A stretch of 64,000 bases of DNA from Doryteuthis pealeii (GCA_023376005.1 CM042150.1:76086111-76150110), one strand, 5' to 3'; numbered from the stretch's first letter, positions 9,674-22,054 are shown. Program-made: numbers and translations. The notes: generated by a model from the letters alone, not told the origin.

Positions 9674-10190
9674 AATCCACAGATGTGTTTTGACATTTCA
9701 TGTCTCTTCAGTGTGGCTAAACACAGCAACTACCTTCGATCAGGAGCAAAACTCTACTGACTTTTCATCAGCCCGATTCATTAACCTCTCAGCCATTTGA
9801 CAGCTGCCACTAAGGAGTGGTGTTTAAACTAATACATACATTTGTTTATATATTTTATGATCACCAGAGAGATCCAGTCTGTAAACAACAGATGATCATT
9901 GCTTTATGCTAGCAGTGAAAGTTAATTTAAATTGCCCCAATATATATATTAAAATATTACAATTGGAAAGTAAAAATTTTAGAATGTGCTTAATACTCCA
10001 CAAGTAGAGCAATACGTAATCTATATTAAATGCTAAAACTCATAAAAGATTTCCATAGTAGGAAAACTTTTATGTACTAAATATGTCTATTCATTTTGCT
10101 GCTAACCTAAGGAGTAAGATTCAGGTAACTGGAGTAGTAGAAAAGTTTTGTTTCATATTTTATATATATATAATATATATATATATATAA

Positions 10191-10446
10191 AAAGTAAGTA
10201 AAGTCAACGGGGCGGCCTAAAGTCGGTATCAGCCAGTCAGCAAGGGAGTCTATCCCCTTTTCAATAGCACTAGACCAAGGAGATTGTTTTAGCATCTGAG
10301 GTGGAGCGCCACACCTACCATCAGCTCCTCACTTTACCGCACAGATCCTTGTGCTACTCATTCGCTGAGTTGGCAAGGACCGGTATCGAACTAGGAACCT
10401 TGTGGTTTCTAGCCGAACGCTCTACCGACTGAGCTAACCTGGCCCT
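10191..10446 (-). repeat. tRNA-headed SINE, family S1 (left-arm copy)
   Basis: Mirror copy of the SINE at 27540-27795, with box A and box B intact on the minus strand. It sits beside a TA tract (10161-10190) at its 3' end. Confidence 0.85.
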
Positions 10447-10869
10447 TATTAGATATATATATATTCATATCATTTTAATTTGTTTCTATCTTTATAGCTG
10501 AGTTTCATTCTAAGTCCCAAGAAAAGAAAAAAAACAATTAAAATCAAAGAAAAATTTTCCTTCATTTATTGGTTACTTTTTTAAAAAATATTGTAACCTG
10601 TAAGATAGATATTTCAGTTTAAAGTAGAGCTTATCAGATGCTAATAATAATAAGCTGAATATAAAGGGATTTTTTGCAGCTTTTCTTTTAATGGACTGAT
10701 AGGATAGCTTGAACAAAGATGGGGGAATCCTGCACTGAAATTAGAATGCATATTGTTCACAAGTTTACAGGGTATAAGATGGTCAAGCAGCTAAAGATTT
10801 AAGAATATTAAGCTAAACTTATTCTGTTGAATTACAAACAAATTCTGATGTCGTCCACAAAGTGTTTCT

Positions 10870-11150
10870 TCATTGACTGCAGTCTCACGTAGGCCAACTA
10901 CTTCTCCCAGCGCTCCACTTACTTCAATTATTTATGGGCATAGTCCCCCAACATCAGTCAAACCTCGCGCCCATGCAACGCACAATTCTCGTGCATTCAG
11001 ATAGACATGTGTAGGCCCCAACATCCGGGCACCTGAATTGTACCTCACATCCATCCAGTGCCTAAATCTCATTTCTTTGCATTCGGGAGGGCGCGCGTTC
11101 GACTCCGGCAGACAAGACAATGTCCTGCTCTTTTTCTAAATGAGTACGGT
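10870..11150 (+). repeat. GC-rich block with B-box-like motif (copy 2)
   Basis: Reverse complement of 640-935. The motif near 11090-11108 is consistent with a pol III B box. No protein in it has recognisable homology; the short frames on both strands are not credible. Confidence 0.4.
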
Positions 11151-11799
11151 AGTACTCGTTCTCCATCACACTTATTTATTAGATTTTTTAAACGTTTTAT
11201 ATATTTTAAAGTTAATATAATTTTCTTGATAAATAATTTGGCTGCTACTCTACTAAAAAGGATAGCCATATACAACCTTTTTCTTTTTACTGAAATGATG
11301 GGATAGTTTTGAACAAAGATATCTTTAAGGTTTAAATGTGTTTTGTGCAACATATTTTTTCTTTCTTGCTGTAATGATTTAAGTATTCAGAAGGTTAATA
11401 ATCTTTAAAAACTAAAAATATTTTTATAAAGGAAATGTTTTTTTTTTTTTTTTTTTTTCTTATATGTCTTTGTCTACAAGGAAATATAATTACAAATGAA
11501 CAATTTCTTTTGAGCAATAATTTTCACTCAAGCTGATGAAGATCTCCAAGGTCAATGAAAAATTTCATTTGGTTAATTAAAACCACATATTCATCTGAGG
11601 TTAATTAGTGAAAAAATTGCAGATGCTTAATCATTGTATCTACTAAGTGTCATTTATGCATATTTATTAGATATTCTTTATGCAAAGCATTATCTGAACA
11701 GAGATTTTTTTTATCAAGTCATTCTTTGAACTCTAATTAGATTAACTGGATAACTGTAAGGTTATTAGAGGATTTAAATCAAGATATAATATTGGACTA

Positions 11800-12175
11800 T
11801 TTTTTTAAATCTTGATTAGAACCAAGATCATTGTGTTCTAGTCCAGCTTGCTGTTGAGCATTTAAAGAATAAAAAGAAAAATAAGAGAAAGATTTTTGTT
11901 TATTGCTGTTCAAATAACAGATTCAAATATCTCGGACTTCATTTGAGTTTCATTTCTAAATGATTTTCACACCCATCCTAAACTAACCACATTTCATCTA
12001 TTCTGAAATATTTGCAGACTTTGGACATGTTATTAACGTTATATTACAAGAAGTGCTATAGAATGTTGTACAAGTTGTTGTTTAGTCTTTTGAAGATCTT
12101 TAATTAGCAGAGTTCCTGTCAAAAATGAGAATTATTTACACATTGATTGGTACTTTTGAATATAGTATCAGTATC
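11800..12175 (+). repeat. Unclassified repeat D (left arm, outer)
   Basis: About 370 bp that also occur, diverged, at 19315-19680 (same strand) and at 18180-18540 and 25795-26165 (opposite strand). Shared landmarks are a ctcttgagcagttaaag-like string, a gacttcattgagtttcatt string, a tcacccatcctaaa string and a ccagactttaga-like string. No coding potential and no recognised family. Confidence 0.65.
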
Positions 12176-12875
12176 CATGGAAATCACATGGTTATTTTGT
12201 TTCAAAAGCTATTCAGTAAAAATAGAACATGCAGATGAATACAGTTAATATTTTGAAGAGAATAAAGTTTAATACTTATTTAAAATTAAACTTCAAATAA
12301 TAAAAACATGAATATATGATTATTTTAATTCTATTTTTATTATCTATTTATTATTGAACTATTTTTGTTATTCTTGTTGAGAGCAACACTTATGTTTTTT
12401 CAGGAAAATTTGCTCTTGAACAGTTTAAGAGAAACAAAAAACGGAAAAAGAAAAACACAAAAGCAACATTTCGTTCATTGCTGTTGAAGTAACACAGAAA
12501 ATATTAAGTTTATTTGCATTTCTTTTGTAAAATCTATTTTTAACTAAAAAGTTACATTGCATGTATGTGAAATTAAGTTTATTTCAATTGTCATAAAAAC
12601 AAATTTTCTTGCATTTATTAAAACCAAGGAGCCATTACCAATCTCAAATACTTGTTGGGTTTAACAATTTTCCCATCATCTAATCAGTGAGGAATAATAT
12701 ATACCTACTGCATCCTCTACAGAGTGTCATCCATGGTGAGACTCCAGTTTTGATGCTCTGAGGTGTATGGTGTCACATACATCAGTTGAACACATGTAGC
12801 ATTTCCTAACAAACATGGCATGATTCATAATTCTTTTCTAATATACAAGGCAGTCATTGCATCATTTCATAGTGG
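12176..12875. other. AT-rich, no gene seen (mirror 25093-25794)
   Basis: Contains a second, shorter piece resembling repeat D near 12400-12540 (a gctcttgaacagtttaag string). No coding evidence. Confidence 0.5.
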
Positions 12876-13102
12876 GGATTACCTGTGGCATAGTGGATAA
12901 AGTGCTGGACTGTGACATCATGGTAAGCAGATTTGAACTCCAGCCATGTTCTTATATTAACTTTCAGTCTAACACTTTTTAGAAAGTTATGAATCTCCTC
13001 ATACCCCAGCTATGAGTACTCACTACTTCTACAAGTTGGCTTTGACATTAAATAACCCATGAAGTTTGATATGTCATTAAAACAAAGAAACCAAACTAAA
13101 CC
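12876..13102 (+). repeat. Short tRNA-headed SINE, family S6 (left arm)
   Basis: Head with box A-like TGGCATAGTGGATAAAG and box B-like GATTTGAACTCC, then about 140 bp of body ending in a string like tatgtcattaaaac. The mirror copy is at 24865-25092 and a tail fragment lies near 39538-39600. Confidence 0.65.
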
Positions 13103-13174
13103 TGCATTTCAGTCATGGTACATTTTTAAACATTTTTTTCTGTTTGAATACACTTTGTATGTATACATTTACCC

Positions 13175-13436
13175 AACCCATCCACATTAGTATGATACAA
13201 CACAAGGTCAATCTTTAAGCAGATTTTAACAGGTTTGTATTCAGAGCTATCCTTCTCCTGGACCAGTTGCCATACCAAGGTTAAAGAACCCAGTTTTCCC
13301 TACTATTTACCCTTGCTGGAGAGAGAAATATTGGATTCATACCTTTCCCATGTGAAATGCAAATAGCCTCACACAGGATTTGAACTTGGTTTGCCAAGTC
13401 CATTTCCTATGATGATAACCATTACACTACAAACAC
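13175..13436 (-). repeat. SINE family S3 (left arm, block C)
   Basis: Minus-strand copy with a recognisable head near 13400-13436 and the shared body; mirror at 24510-24795. It shows clear divergence from the 3555 copy, so the family is not recent. Confidence 0.75.
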
Positions 13437-14202
13437 TTTGTATGAACTGTTACTCAACTTCTTTCCAATCAACACTTTGTAAAAAGGATAAACTGAATAT
13501 TAACATCATTATAATGCATAATAAAACCTATAAAAATTAATATTTATTAGACTTTTTTACACATAAAAGTGAAAAAAAATGACCTCTAAAACCAGATTTT
13601 GGTTGAGTATAAATGTAACATAACAGTATAAAACTAAATGAAATGAATATACACAGGTTGGCTAGGATTTTTGATTCTAACAATGGAATTATTAGTCATC
13701 ATATCCCTGGTTTTATACTGGAAATCAACTTGGGTGACAAAATAGAAATTTAAAGGTAATTTTTGTTTTGGGTGTTTTCCAAATAACTGAGGTATAATGA
13801 AATCATGTAGGTCCTTGTTTCAGAATTTATGTATGTATATATAATGAAGAGTGGCAAATATGAAAAGTTTTTGCATAGAAAAGTACTCAATGCTAAACTG
13901 TGTTTATATTTTAATTACATTTGTAAAATCTTGTCTTGCTTAAACTTAATTATATCTCATTGTTCTTCATGAAAATTGTTTTTCTTTGTAGTGAATCTGA
14001 CTTTTGTAATAGCTGAATTTTTTTTATCCTTGAGATAAAGTGAACATTCAAAATTAAGCAAACATCAATTTTGATTAACTTACACACAAATCATCACTTG
14101 GTAATTATCTCGACTGACGAAACTTACTTTTAATGAGTTCTGCATTATATAACAATGATTCAATACTACTTCTACTACTACAACAATCAACAATACATTC
14201 AA

Positions 14203-14567
14203 GTGACACATAGCCAAGTGGATAAAGGAGTTAGGTTAAGACAGTTCTAAGTGATAGTTATGTCTAGACTGCAGGTTCAATCCTGGTCAGGGGCAACAGT
14301 AACATGGAATAATAATTAATACAGCTTAACACCTGTACCCCAGCTATGGTTAGCAGAATGAGAACAAGATACTCCCATGGACTTAATAAAGGGTTAGGTT
14401 CAAAGTTCCGTGATGGCTCCCAATTACGATAAGAAGATTCTTGAGTTTAAATAGAAGGTTCGTGAGTCTAAGAAAGTTCTCGAGTCCAACAAGAAATACC
14501 TGAAGAAGGCCGGAGGGCATATCAGCCGAAACATTGTACAGATGAAAATGAGGACAATAGTCCAAAT
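14203..14567 (+). repeat. SINE family S4 with hammerhead-like tail (left arm)
   Basis: Bounded by the 11-bp direct repeat AATACATTCAA at 14192-14202 and 14568-14578, a target-site duplication. The head resembles a tRNA (GCCAAGTGGATAAAGG as box A region, GGTTCAATCCTGG as box B). The body contains three diverged tandem repeats of an aagaaggttc-like unit. The tail (about 14499-14567) carries CTGAAGA, a GGC..GCC stem and GAAA, the arrangement of a hammerhead ribozyme core, then a stem CATTGT..ACAATG (clearest in other copies). The cleavage-site NUH triplet is not where a working ribozyme needs it, so self-cleavage is not predicted. Confidence 0.82.
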
Positions 14568-14889
14568 AATACATTCAATTCAATACTGAATTATATTGTC
14601 TATTTAGAAATATTATTGTACTTGGTGAAATAATTATAATAAATGTTTAAGCTTTGCAGAAGGACAAATAAAAAGATGACAGGATTTAGACCTTACTGAG
14701 AAGCAATATCCTGTTTGTGAGGTGAATGTATTGGCTCTTTGTTTTAATTACTTATCATTATCACTAGAATGTTTATATGTGGGTTTCTAGTTGAGAAGTG
14801 TGAAGTATTTGGGTTCTCATTAGAACTGGTAGTTGTTAGAAAAAGTACTTAGACAGATTAAAACATGTAATCTTAACATCCTATTTTAC

Positions 14890-15145
14890 TAGTAGTAAGT
14901 AAGTCTTTCAACTGGTCTATTATTGGTATCAGCCAAACAGTGAGAGTCTATCCCTTTTTGCTAGGGCTAGACCAAGACATTGTTTTGCTGAGATGGAGTG
15001 GCACACTTACCGTCAGCTCTCAGATGGTTCACCATATAGATCACCCATGGTGTGCTTCTCATGCTTTGAGTTGGTGGGGATTGGTATCAAATGCAAAACC
15101 TTGCAATTCCTAGGCAAATGCTCTACTGATTGAGCTAAATCAAAT
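14890..15145 (-). repeat. Diverged S1-related SINE (left-arm copy)
   Basis: Reverse complement of 22795-23045 with a few arm-specific differences. It lies about 90 bp outside the solo LTR that starts at 15236. Confidence 0.75.
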
Positions 15146-15235
15146 CATAAATCTATGCAACAAATATGATAAACATGATTTATAGAAACATTAAAAAACA
15201 TTTGAGGAAAAAGGGAAATGAAAAAGCTACAGAAG

Positions 15236-15807
15236 TGTTACATAATCTATGCGGTGGCATAAGATTATTGTCAATCCCTGTAATTCTGAGGGGATGACCC
15301 TTTTCATACTTATGTAAGGTAGTGTAGAGATATGGTGGCGATCAGTGCAGTGATGGCCCTGAAAGTGAGTGACGGCGTCTGACCTCACTATCACCTTGCC
15401 TTCCGGGGATAAATCATGGAACCGGAAGGCATAGAAGAACCTGTTCCGGTTTAAGAATAGTAAGGAGCTTTAGGTTTAGTTTTGCAGTGGACGTCAGACA
15501 GAGCAGTCAGCCATGATGCTCTGTCTAAACTGTAATTCTGCATACGCGCACTATGTTATGTCTGGGTTGGGGATTTACCGAATAAAGTAACATTAAAAGA
15601 AAATCGAAGTCTTGTGTTTACTAAAAACTAACAATGACACAGGGCTTCTGATAAGGAGAAATCCCTAACAGATACCAGACCCGAAGTCCCCAAGAAAGTC
15701 CAGACCTTAGAAGATTCCAGACCAAGACAAGATGTTAGAAGATAGAACCAAAGCCGGCCAGTAGAAAAGACGACTAGAAGTAAAGAAGTGATGAAGGGTA
15801 TACAACA
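15236..15807 (+). mobile_element. Solo LTR, 572 nt, TSD gaag (left arm)
   Basis: TGTTACATAAT..GTATACAACA with the duplication gaag at 15232-15235 and 15808-15811. It carries AATAAA-type (15580-15585) and family strings. Longer than the 6146 LTR because of extra tandem segments in the 3' half. No retroviral-type internal region is adjacent. Confidence 0.85.
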
Positions 15808-16507
15808 GAAGTGCTACATGATTAGGACATAACTGAATGAATTTAACTAACAAAGGGGATTGTGTAGCTTTATTCCTCTGAATAGAAAAGTGGATGATGA
15901 GCTAAGAACATTTGTATATTTATACAAAACCTAAAAATCTAGTTGTTGACATCAAGTTTTAACATCTTTTTTAACTGATTCTGACCAACTGGAACTCTAA
16001 GTTTCTTATTTTTTAACTATATAAACTAATTCGATGGACTCATAACACTGTATTTACTTCAAAGACTGTACATCTCTAATATACACCAGAAAGAATATGC
16101 GCCCTTGAAATTATTCAAGTTTTAGTGTAATGAAATATATTAAATTAGAAGACAACGAAATTAAATAAAACGCATATAAAAAGATTACACTTATGTTAAT
16201 TTATTTTAATTGTTTTCTATATAAAATCATTAATAGTATTGATTTTAATGCGTTGGGAGGATAAAGCGATTATATTAGAGACCAAGTAATTATTTATTAA
16301 AACCGGTTTGTTGAAACCCGTATGAAAATTAACTACACCATATATTATGTAAAACTTTATTTCTTAGTGATATATAAGACACATTGCAGGATTTTAAATG
16401 CACTAATAACATGGATAGTTTTCATGCAATTCTCACCTAGGTTTTTATAGACACAGTTTAGATGTGAGAAAAATGCAGTAATTGGTCTTAACATCCATAT
16501 TACTCAT

Positions 16508-16965
16508 TGTTACATAATCTATGCAGTTGCATAAGATTTATTGTCAATGGCCCTTTTCATATCACGGCGGGATTTTCCATGGAATAGTACAGGAAAGCCC
16601 GCGAAATACGTGAAGTCACGTGGGACCTGGTTGGGTCCTCAGTTTTCAGTTTGACGTCAGGCAGAAAAGATGTCCTGCCTTAACTGGAACTCACATTGCA
16701 TACGCCCACTATGTTAGTCATGATATATATTAATATATTGAAATGTATAGTTAAGTAAATAAAAGCTTAAGAAAATAACACAGTTTTGTGGTTGGTGAAT
16801 GTCTTGGTAACAAGACTGATCTAGAAGAAGAAATGAGTTTAGTGCGACCGACCACCAAGATGAGTCCAGATGTTAGAAGAGACCTAGAAGAACTTAAGAT
16901 ATCAAAGATGCTAGAAGAAGAACCTAAGATAGAAGAAGAATAGAAGAAAGTCAAGGTATACAACA
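16508..16965 (+). mobile_element. Solo LTR, 458 nt, TSD tcat (left arm)
   Basis: TGTTACATAAT..GTATACAACA flanked by tcat (16504-16507, 16966-16969). A diverged member of the same LTR family, with a shortened 5' part compared with its mirror. Confidence 0.83.
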
Positions 16966-17154
16966 TCATTCTAAAACTGATTACCATATGAAGTGGGGTA
17001 AAAAAGAAAAAAGTATCAAGACAGATAGTTTGAATTTCTAGAAATTTAAGATTAAAATGAAAATGTGCATATCTGAGCAACTTATATAATAAAGTGATAA
17101 TGCCTAAATGTCTACACTGCAGTCTAGGCATCTAGGATTTGTCTATATGAGTCA

Positions 17155-17530
17155 ATGCCATTCTTGTTACTTTTTTATCAGCAGTCTCACTACTTTTTGA
17201 ACAGCAGTTTTTGGTGAAATACAGAATTATGTAAGTACATAACACTTCACTTTCACTGGATTTAGCTCCATGTGACTTTTTCTGGTTTCCCAAACTTAAA
17301 ATGTGTCTCATGGGTAAAATTTGTGGATTTAGAGGTTATTAAAACAAATACAACACCACAGCTTTATGTCATATCAACAGATGCTTCAACAATGAAAACC
17401 CATTGGAATAACAGTGCTGAAAGTCAAGAGGACTATTTTGAAGGAAATTGATATTTCATTCATTGATCATTTCTCTTTTTTTTTAAATACAGCTTTAGTT
17501 TCAATACTTTTTTAACACAACTTGTTTAGT
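17155..17530 (+). pseudogene. Mariner-type transposase C-terminal relic (left arm)
   Basis: Translating with frame changes gives a segment like LAPCDFFWFPKLKMCLMGK, then a helix-like stretch and a final EDYFEGN. This is the C-terminus of a mariner-family transposase (the APCDFFLFPKLK..YFEGD pattern that follows the catalytic D34D). The frame is broken by stops and at least one frameshift. It ends near a gtgttaaaaaagtattg-like terminal repeat on the complementary strand, related to the MITE at 5728-5973. Confidence 0.72.
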
Positions 17531-17787
17531 AAAGCCATCATATAGTATACTTGTAAGCCTCTGTAAACAATAACTTACAGGTTATTTATGAATATCACCT
17601 CCTTAAAAAAGTTACCTTTGTTAATAAAATATTCTACTGGATTTCATATGAAGATGTATTTTTAAGTGAGGGGTGAGACTTTATATATAAATATCAATCA
17701 AAAGTTTATGAATAACCAAAAAATCTTCATCTTGTATATTATGGTATTTGAGAAAGCATGGTTACTCATGAGATTTGGTTACCCCCC

Positions 17788-17875
17788 ACTGAAGAAGAAG
17801 AAGAAGAGAAGAGAAGAAGAAGAGAAAGAAGAAGAAGAAGAAGAAGAAGAAGAAGAAGAGAAGAAGAAGAAGAAC
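17788..17875 (+). repeat. (GAA)n tract (left arm)
   Basis: Imperfect GAA/AAG microsatellite. The charged Lys/Glu frame over it is an artefact. Confidence 0.95.
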
Positions 17876-18179
17876 TCTCATTATTATTAGCATAAATTAC
17901 CATGAACTATCAGTGACCTTTTCTATTTGTCTACTCATAACTTCTTTGATTTACGTGTAGTATCTTTACCAATAAAAATCTAATTAAATATATTATAAAA
18001 AAATAAGATCAATGAAATTATTACAATAGTCATCTCTATACTTATAAAATCTGATTTTCTTATTTTGTTTTTACATTTGAGGAAGAATTTGTATATATAT
18101 TGAAATAATAACTATTTTCCTGTTTATTTTATATTTTATATTTTTTTACTTCTTCATATGAGTTTTCCTTAGCAAAAAA

Positions 18180-18540
18180 TACCAATTCATGTGTAAATAA
18201 TTCTATCAATATTAAAAGCAAACTCTGCTCGTTAATGATGTTTAAAAGATATAAGTAACAACAATGTGTAATTGTTCTATGACACTTGTATTGTTATTGT
18301 GTCTAAAGTCTGGAAATATATCTGAGTGAATGCATTTTTAGATTGGGTGCAGATAATAATTTATGAATGAAACTCAATGAAGTCATAGATATCTGTTTGA
18401 ATCTTAAGACCTTAGGTAATAAAGAAACTTTTTTTCTCTTGTTTTCCTTTTTTTTCTTTAACTGCTCAAGAAGCAAAAATTGTACTGTAATAGCATGATC
18501 TTGGCTTCTCATCAAAACTTTAAAATAGTACAAGATTTTA
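18180..18540 (-). repeat. Unclassified repeat D (left arm, inner)
   Basis: Minus-strand copy of D, so block C begins and ends with inverted copies of this unit. It is diverged from 11800-12175 by far more than the two palindrome arms are from each other, so it predates the arm duplication. Confidence 0.65.
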
Positions 18541-18900
18541 GATTAAAAAGTAGTTAAGTCATGTGATGGTGTGGTCTTAAAGTCTGGATGGTATTTCCGA
18601 ATCTTTGGTGAGAATTTGCCAGGAAGTGTTTTTTGAGGATTTTTTAATAATTTTTTTCCATGAGATGCATCCTATTCATTGAGTAATTTCCTGCGAGGTA
18701 ATTAGATATCATCAAAAAACTGCCAAATGAAAATGTGTTGAACTGTGGTTTGCCATTACAATATTTGATTAAAACCATGAATAGATTATATAAAAATTTG
18801 TTTTATTCTCATATCAACCTGGGAAACACTGCTATTAAAATAAAAGTATTTTGCTGGTGGAAAAATAATAATTGTTAGGAAAAATAAGGTTCATCCATTT

Positions 18901-18945
18901 CTGTGTATATATATATGACTACTCATAATTATATATACACAGAAA
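18901..18945. repeat. Palindrome centre with 12-nt spacer
   Basis: The two arms meet here. A short TA-rich stretch reads into its own reverse complement around a spacer of about 12 bases. For about 400 bp on each side the arms are noticeably noisier than farther out, with clustered mismatches, for example near 18690 versus 19110. Confidence 0.85.
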
Positions 18946-19314
18946 TGGTGAACCTTATTTCCTACAATTATATTTTTTCACACCAGCAAATACTTTTATT
19001 TTAAAATACAGTGTTCCAGGTTGATATGAGAATAAAACAAATTTTTATATTAATATATTCATGTTTTATAATCAAAAATATTGTATGCAACCACAGTTCA
19101 CAACATTTTCATTGCAGGTTATTTTTTGGAATGATATCTATTACCCTCCAGGAATTACTCAATGAATAGGATGCATCTCATGGAAAAAAAAATTATTAAA
19201 AAATCCTCCAAAAAACACTTCCTGGCAAATCTTCAACCAAAAGATATCGAAATACCTCCAGACTTTAGACACACATTCAACATGACCTTAAACTACTTTT
19301 TAATCTAAAATCTT

Positions 19315-19680
19315 GTACTATTTTTAAAGTTTTGATGAGAGCAAGATCATGCTATTACAGTACAATTTGCTCTTGAGCAGTTAAAGAAAAAAAAAAAGAA
19401 AACAAAGAGAAAAAAGTTTCTTTATTACCTAAGGTACTTAAGATTCAAACAGATATCTATGACTTCATTGAGTTTCATTCATAAATTATTATCTCACCCA
19501 TCCTAAAAATGCATTCACTCAGATATATTTCCAGACTTTAGATACACTAAATAACAATACAAGTGTCATAGAACATTACACATTGTTGTTACTTTTATCT
19601 TTTAAACATCATTAACGAGCAGAGTTTGCTTTAAATATGATAGAATTATTTACACATGAATTGGTATTTTTTGCTAAGGA
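19315..19680 (+). repeat. Unclassified repeat D (right arm, inner)
   Basis: Mirror of 18180-18540. Confidence 0.65.
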
Positions 19681-19971
19681 AAACTTATGAGAAAGTAAAA
19701 AAATATAAAATATAAAATAAAACAAGGAAAATAGTTATTATTTCAAATAATATACAATTCTTCCTCAAATGTAAATACAAAATAAGAAAAATCAGATTTA
19801 TAAGTATAGAGATGACTATTGTAATAATTTCATTGATCTTATTTTTTATAATATATTTAATTAGAATTTTATTGGTAAAGATTACTACACGTAAATCAAG
19901 AAGTTATGAGTAGACAAATAGAAAAGGTCACTGATAGTTCATGGTAATTTATGCTAATAATAATGATGAAG

Positions 19972-20052
19972 CTTCTTCTTTCTTCTTCTTCTTCTTCTTC
20001 TTTTCTTCTTCTTCTTCTTCTTCTTCTTCTTCTTCTTCTTCTTCTCTTCTTC
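19972..20052 (+). repeat. (TTC)n tract (right arm)
   Basis: Mirror of the GAA tract, with different length and interruptions. Confidence 0.95.
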
Positions 20053-20319
20053 AGTGGGGGGGTAACAAAATCTCATGAGTAACCATGCTTTCTCAAATAC
20101 CATAATATACAAGAAGTGAGTTTTTGGTATTCATAAACTTTTGATATATTTATATATAAAGTCTCACCCTCACTTAAAAAAATACATCTCATATGAAAAT
20201 CCAGTAGATATATATTATATAACAAAGGTAACTTTTTAGAGAGGTCATATTCATAAATAAACCTGTAAGTATTTGTTTACAGAGGCTTACAAGTATACTA
20301 TATGATGGCTTACTAAACA

Positions 20320-20690
20320 AGTTGTGTTAAAAAAAGTATTGAAACTAAAGCTAATTTACTAAAGCAGAAATGATCAATGAATGAATAATACAATTTCCTT
20401 CAAAATAGTCCTCTTGACTTTCAGCACTGTTATTCCAATGGGTTTTCATTGTTGAAGCATCTGTTGATATGACATAAAGCTGTGGTGTTGTATTTGTTTT
20501 AATAACCCCTCTAAATCCCCAAAAATTTACCCATGAGACACATTTTAAGTTTGGGAAACCAGAAAAAGTCACATGGAGCTAAATCCAGTGAAAGTGAAGT
20601 GTTATGTACTTACATAATTCTGTATTTCACCAAAAACTGCTGTTCAAAAAGTAGTGAGACTGCTGATAAAAAAGTAACAAGAATGGGCAT
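20320..20690 (-). pseudogene. Mariner-type transposase C-terminal relic (right arm)
   Basis: Mirror of 17155-17530. One frame (20351-20572) reads GFPNLKCVSW.. to ..ESQEDYFEGN with fewer breaks than the left-arm copy. It is inactive either way because everything N-terminal is missing. Confidence 0.72.
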
Positions 20691-20877
20691 TGACTCATAT
20701 AGACAAATCCTAGATGCCTAGACTGCAGTATAGACATTTAGGCATTATCACTTTATTATATAAGTTGCTCAGATATGCACATTTTCATTTTTAATCTTAA
20801 ATTTCTAGAAATTCAAACTATCTGTCTTGATACTTTCTTTTTTACCCCACTTTCATATGGTAATCAGTTTAGAATGA

Positions 20878-21351
20878 TGTTGTATACCCCTTGACTTTCT
20901 TCTATTCTTCTTCTATCTTAGGTCTTCTTCTAGCATCTTTGATATCTAAGTTCTTCTTACGTCTCTTCTAACATCTGGACTCATCTTGGTGGTCGGTCGC
21001 ACTAAACTCATTTCTTCTTCTAGATCAGTCTTGTTACCAAGACATTCACCAACCACAAAACTGTGTTATTTTCTTAAGCTTTTATTTACTTAACTATAAC
21101 TATTTCATGAACTAAATATCTGACTAACATAGTGTGCGTATGCAATGTGAGTTCCAGTTAAGGCAGGAACATCTTCTGCCTGACGTCAAACTGAAAACTG
21201 AGGACCCAACCAGGTCCCACGTGACTTCACGTATTTCGCGGGCTTTCTGTACTATTCCATTGGAAAATCCGCCCGTGATATGAAAAGGGCCATCCCTTTA
21301 GAAAACAGGGGGATGACAATAATCTTATGCAACTGCATAGATTATGTAACA
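20878..21351 (-). mobile_element. Solo LTR, 474 nt, TSD atga (right arm)
   Basis: Mirror of 16508-16965 flanked by atga on both sides (20874-20877, 21352-21355). It retains a stretch of about 25 nt near 21295-21320 that the left-arm copy lacks. Confidence 0.83.
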
Positions 21352-22054
21352 ATGAGTAATATGGATGTTAAGACCAATTACTGCATTTTTCTCACATCTA
21401 AACTGTGTCTATAAAAACCTAGGTGAGAATTGCATGAAAAACTATCCATGTTATTAGTGCATTTAAAAATCCTGCAATGTGTCTTTATATACACTAAGAA
21501 ATAAAGTTTTTTACATAATATATGGTGTAGTTAATTTTCATACGGGTTTCAACAAAAACCCGGTTTTTAATAAATAATTACTTGTCTCTAATAAATCGCT
21601 TTATCCTCCAACGCATTAAAATCAATACTATTAATGATTTTATAAGAAAACAATTAAAATATAATTAACATAAGTGTAATCTTTTTATATGCGTTCTTAT
21701 TTAATTTTGTTGGTCTTTCTAATTTAATATATTTCATTACACTAAAACTTGAATAATTTCAAGGGCGCATATCTTTCTGGTGTATATTAGAGATGTACAG
21801 TCTTTGAAGTAAATACAGTGTTATGAGTCCATCGAATTAGTTTATATAGTTAAAAAATAAAGAAACTTAGAGTTCCAGTTGGTCAGAATCAGTTAAAAAA
21901 GATGTTAAAACTTGATGTCTACAACTAGATTTTTAGGTTTTGTATAAATATACAAATGTTCTTAGCTCATCATCCACTTTGCTATTCAGAGAATAAAAGC
22001 TACACAATCCCCTTTGTCAATTCATTCAGTTATGTCCTAATCATGTAGCACTTC

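Larger units (their letters stand above)
9472..11785 (-). repeat. Block A' (left-arm copy)
   Basis: Reverse complement of 1-2309 and of 26192-28505. It holds TA tracts (9471-9519, 9635-9670), the tRNA-headed SINE at 10191-10446 and the GC-rich block at 10870-11150. No intact gene is seen; short frames here are shadows of repeats. Confidence 0.9.

Noticed and set aside
15236..16965. A single LTR retrotransposon with 15236-15807 and 16508-16965 as its two LTRs
   Set aside because: The ~700 bp between them has no gag/pol, the two LTRs are diverged, and each has its own 4-bp duplication.
17666..17890. A Lys/Glu-rich protein
   Set aside because: Translation of a GAA microsatellite, interrupted differently in the mirror arm (19972-20052).
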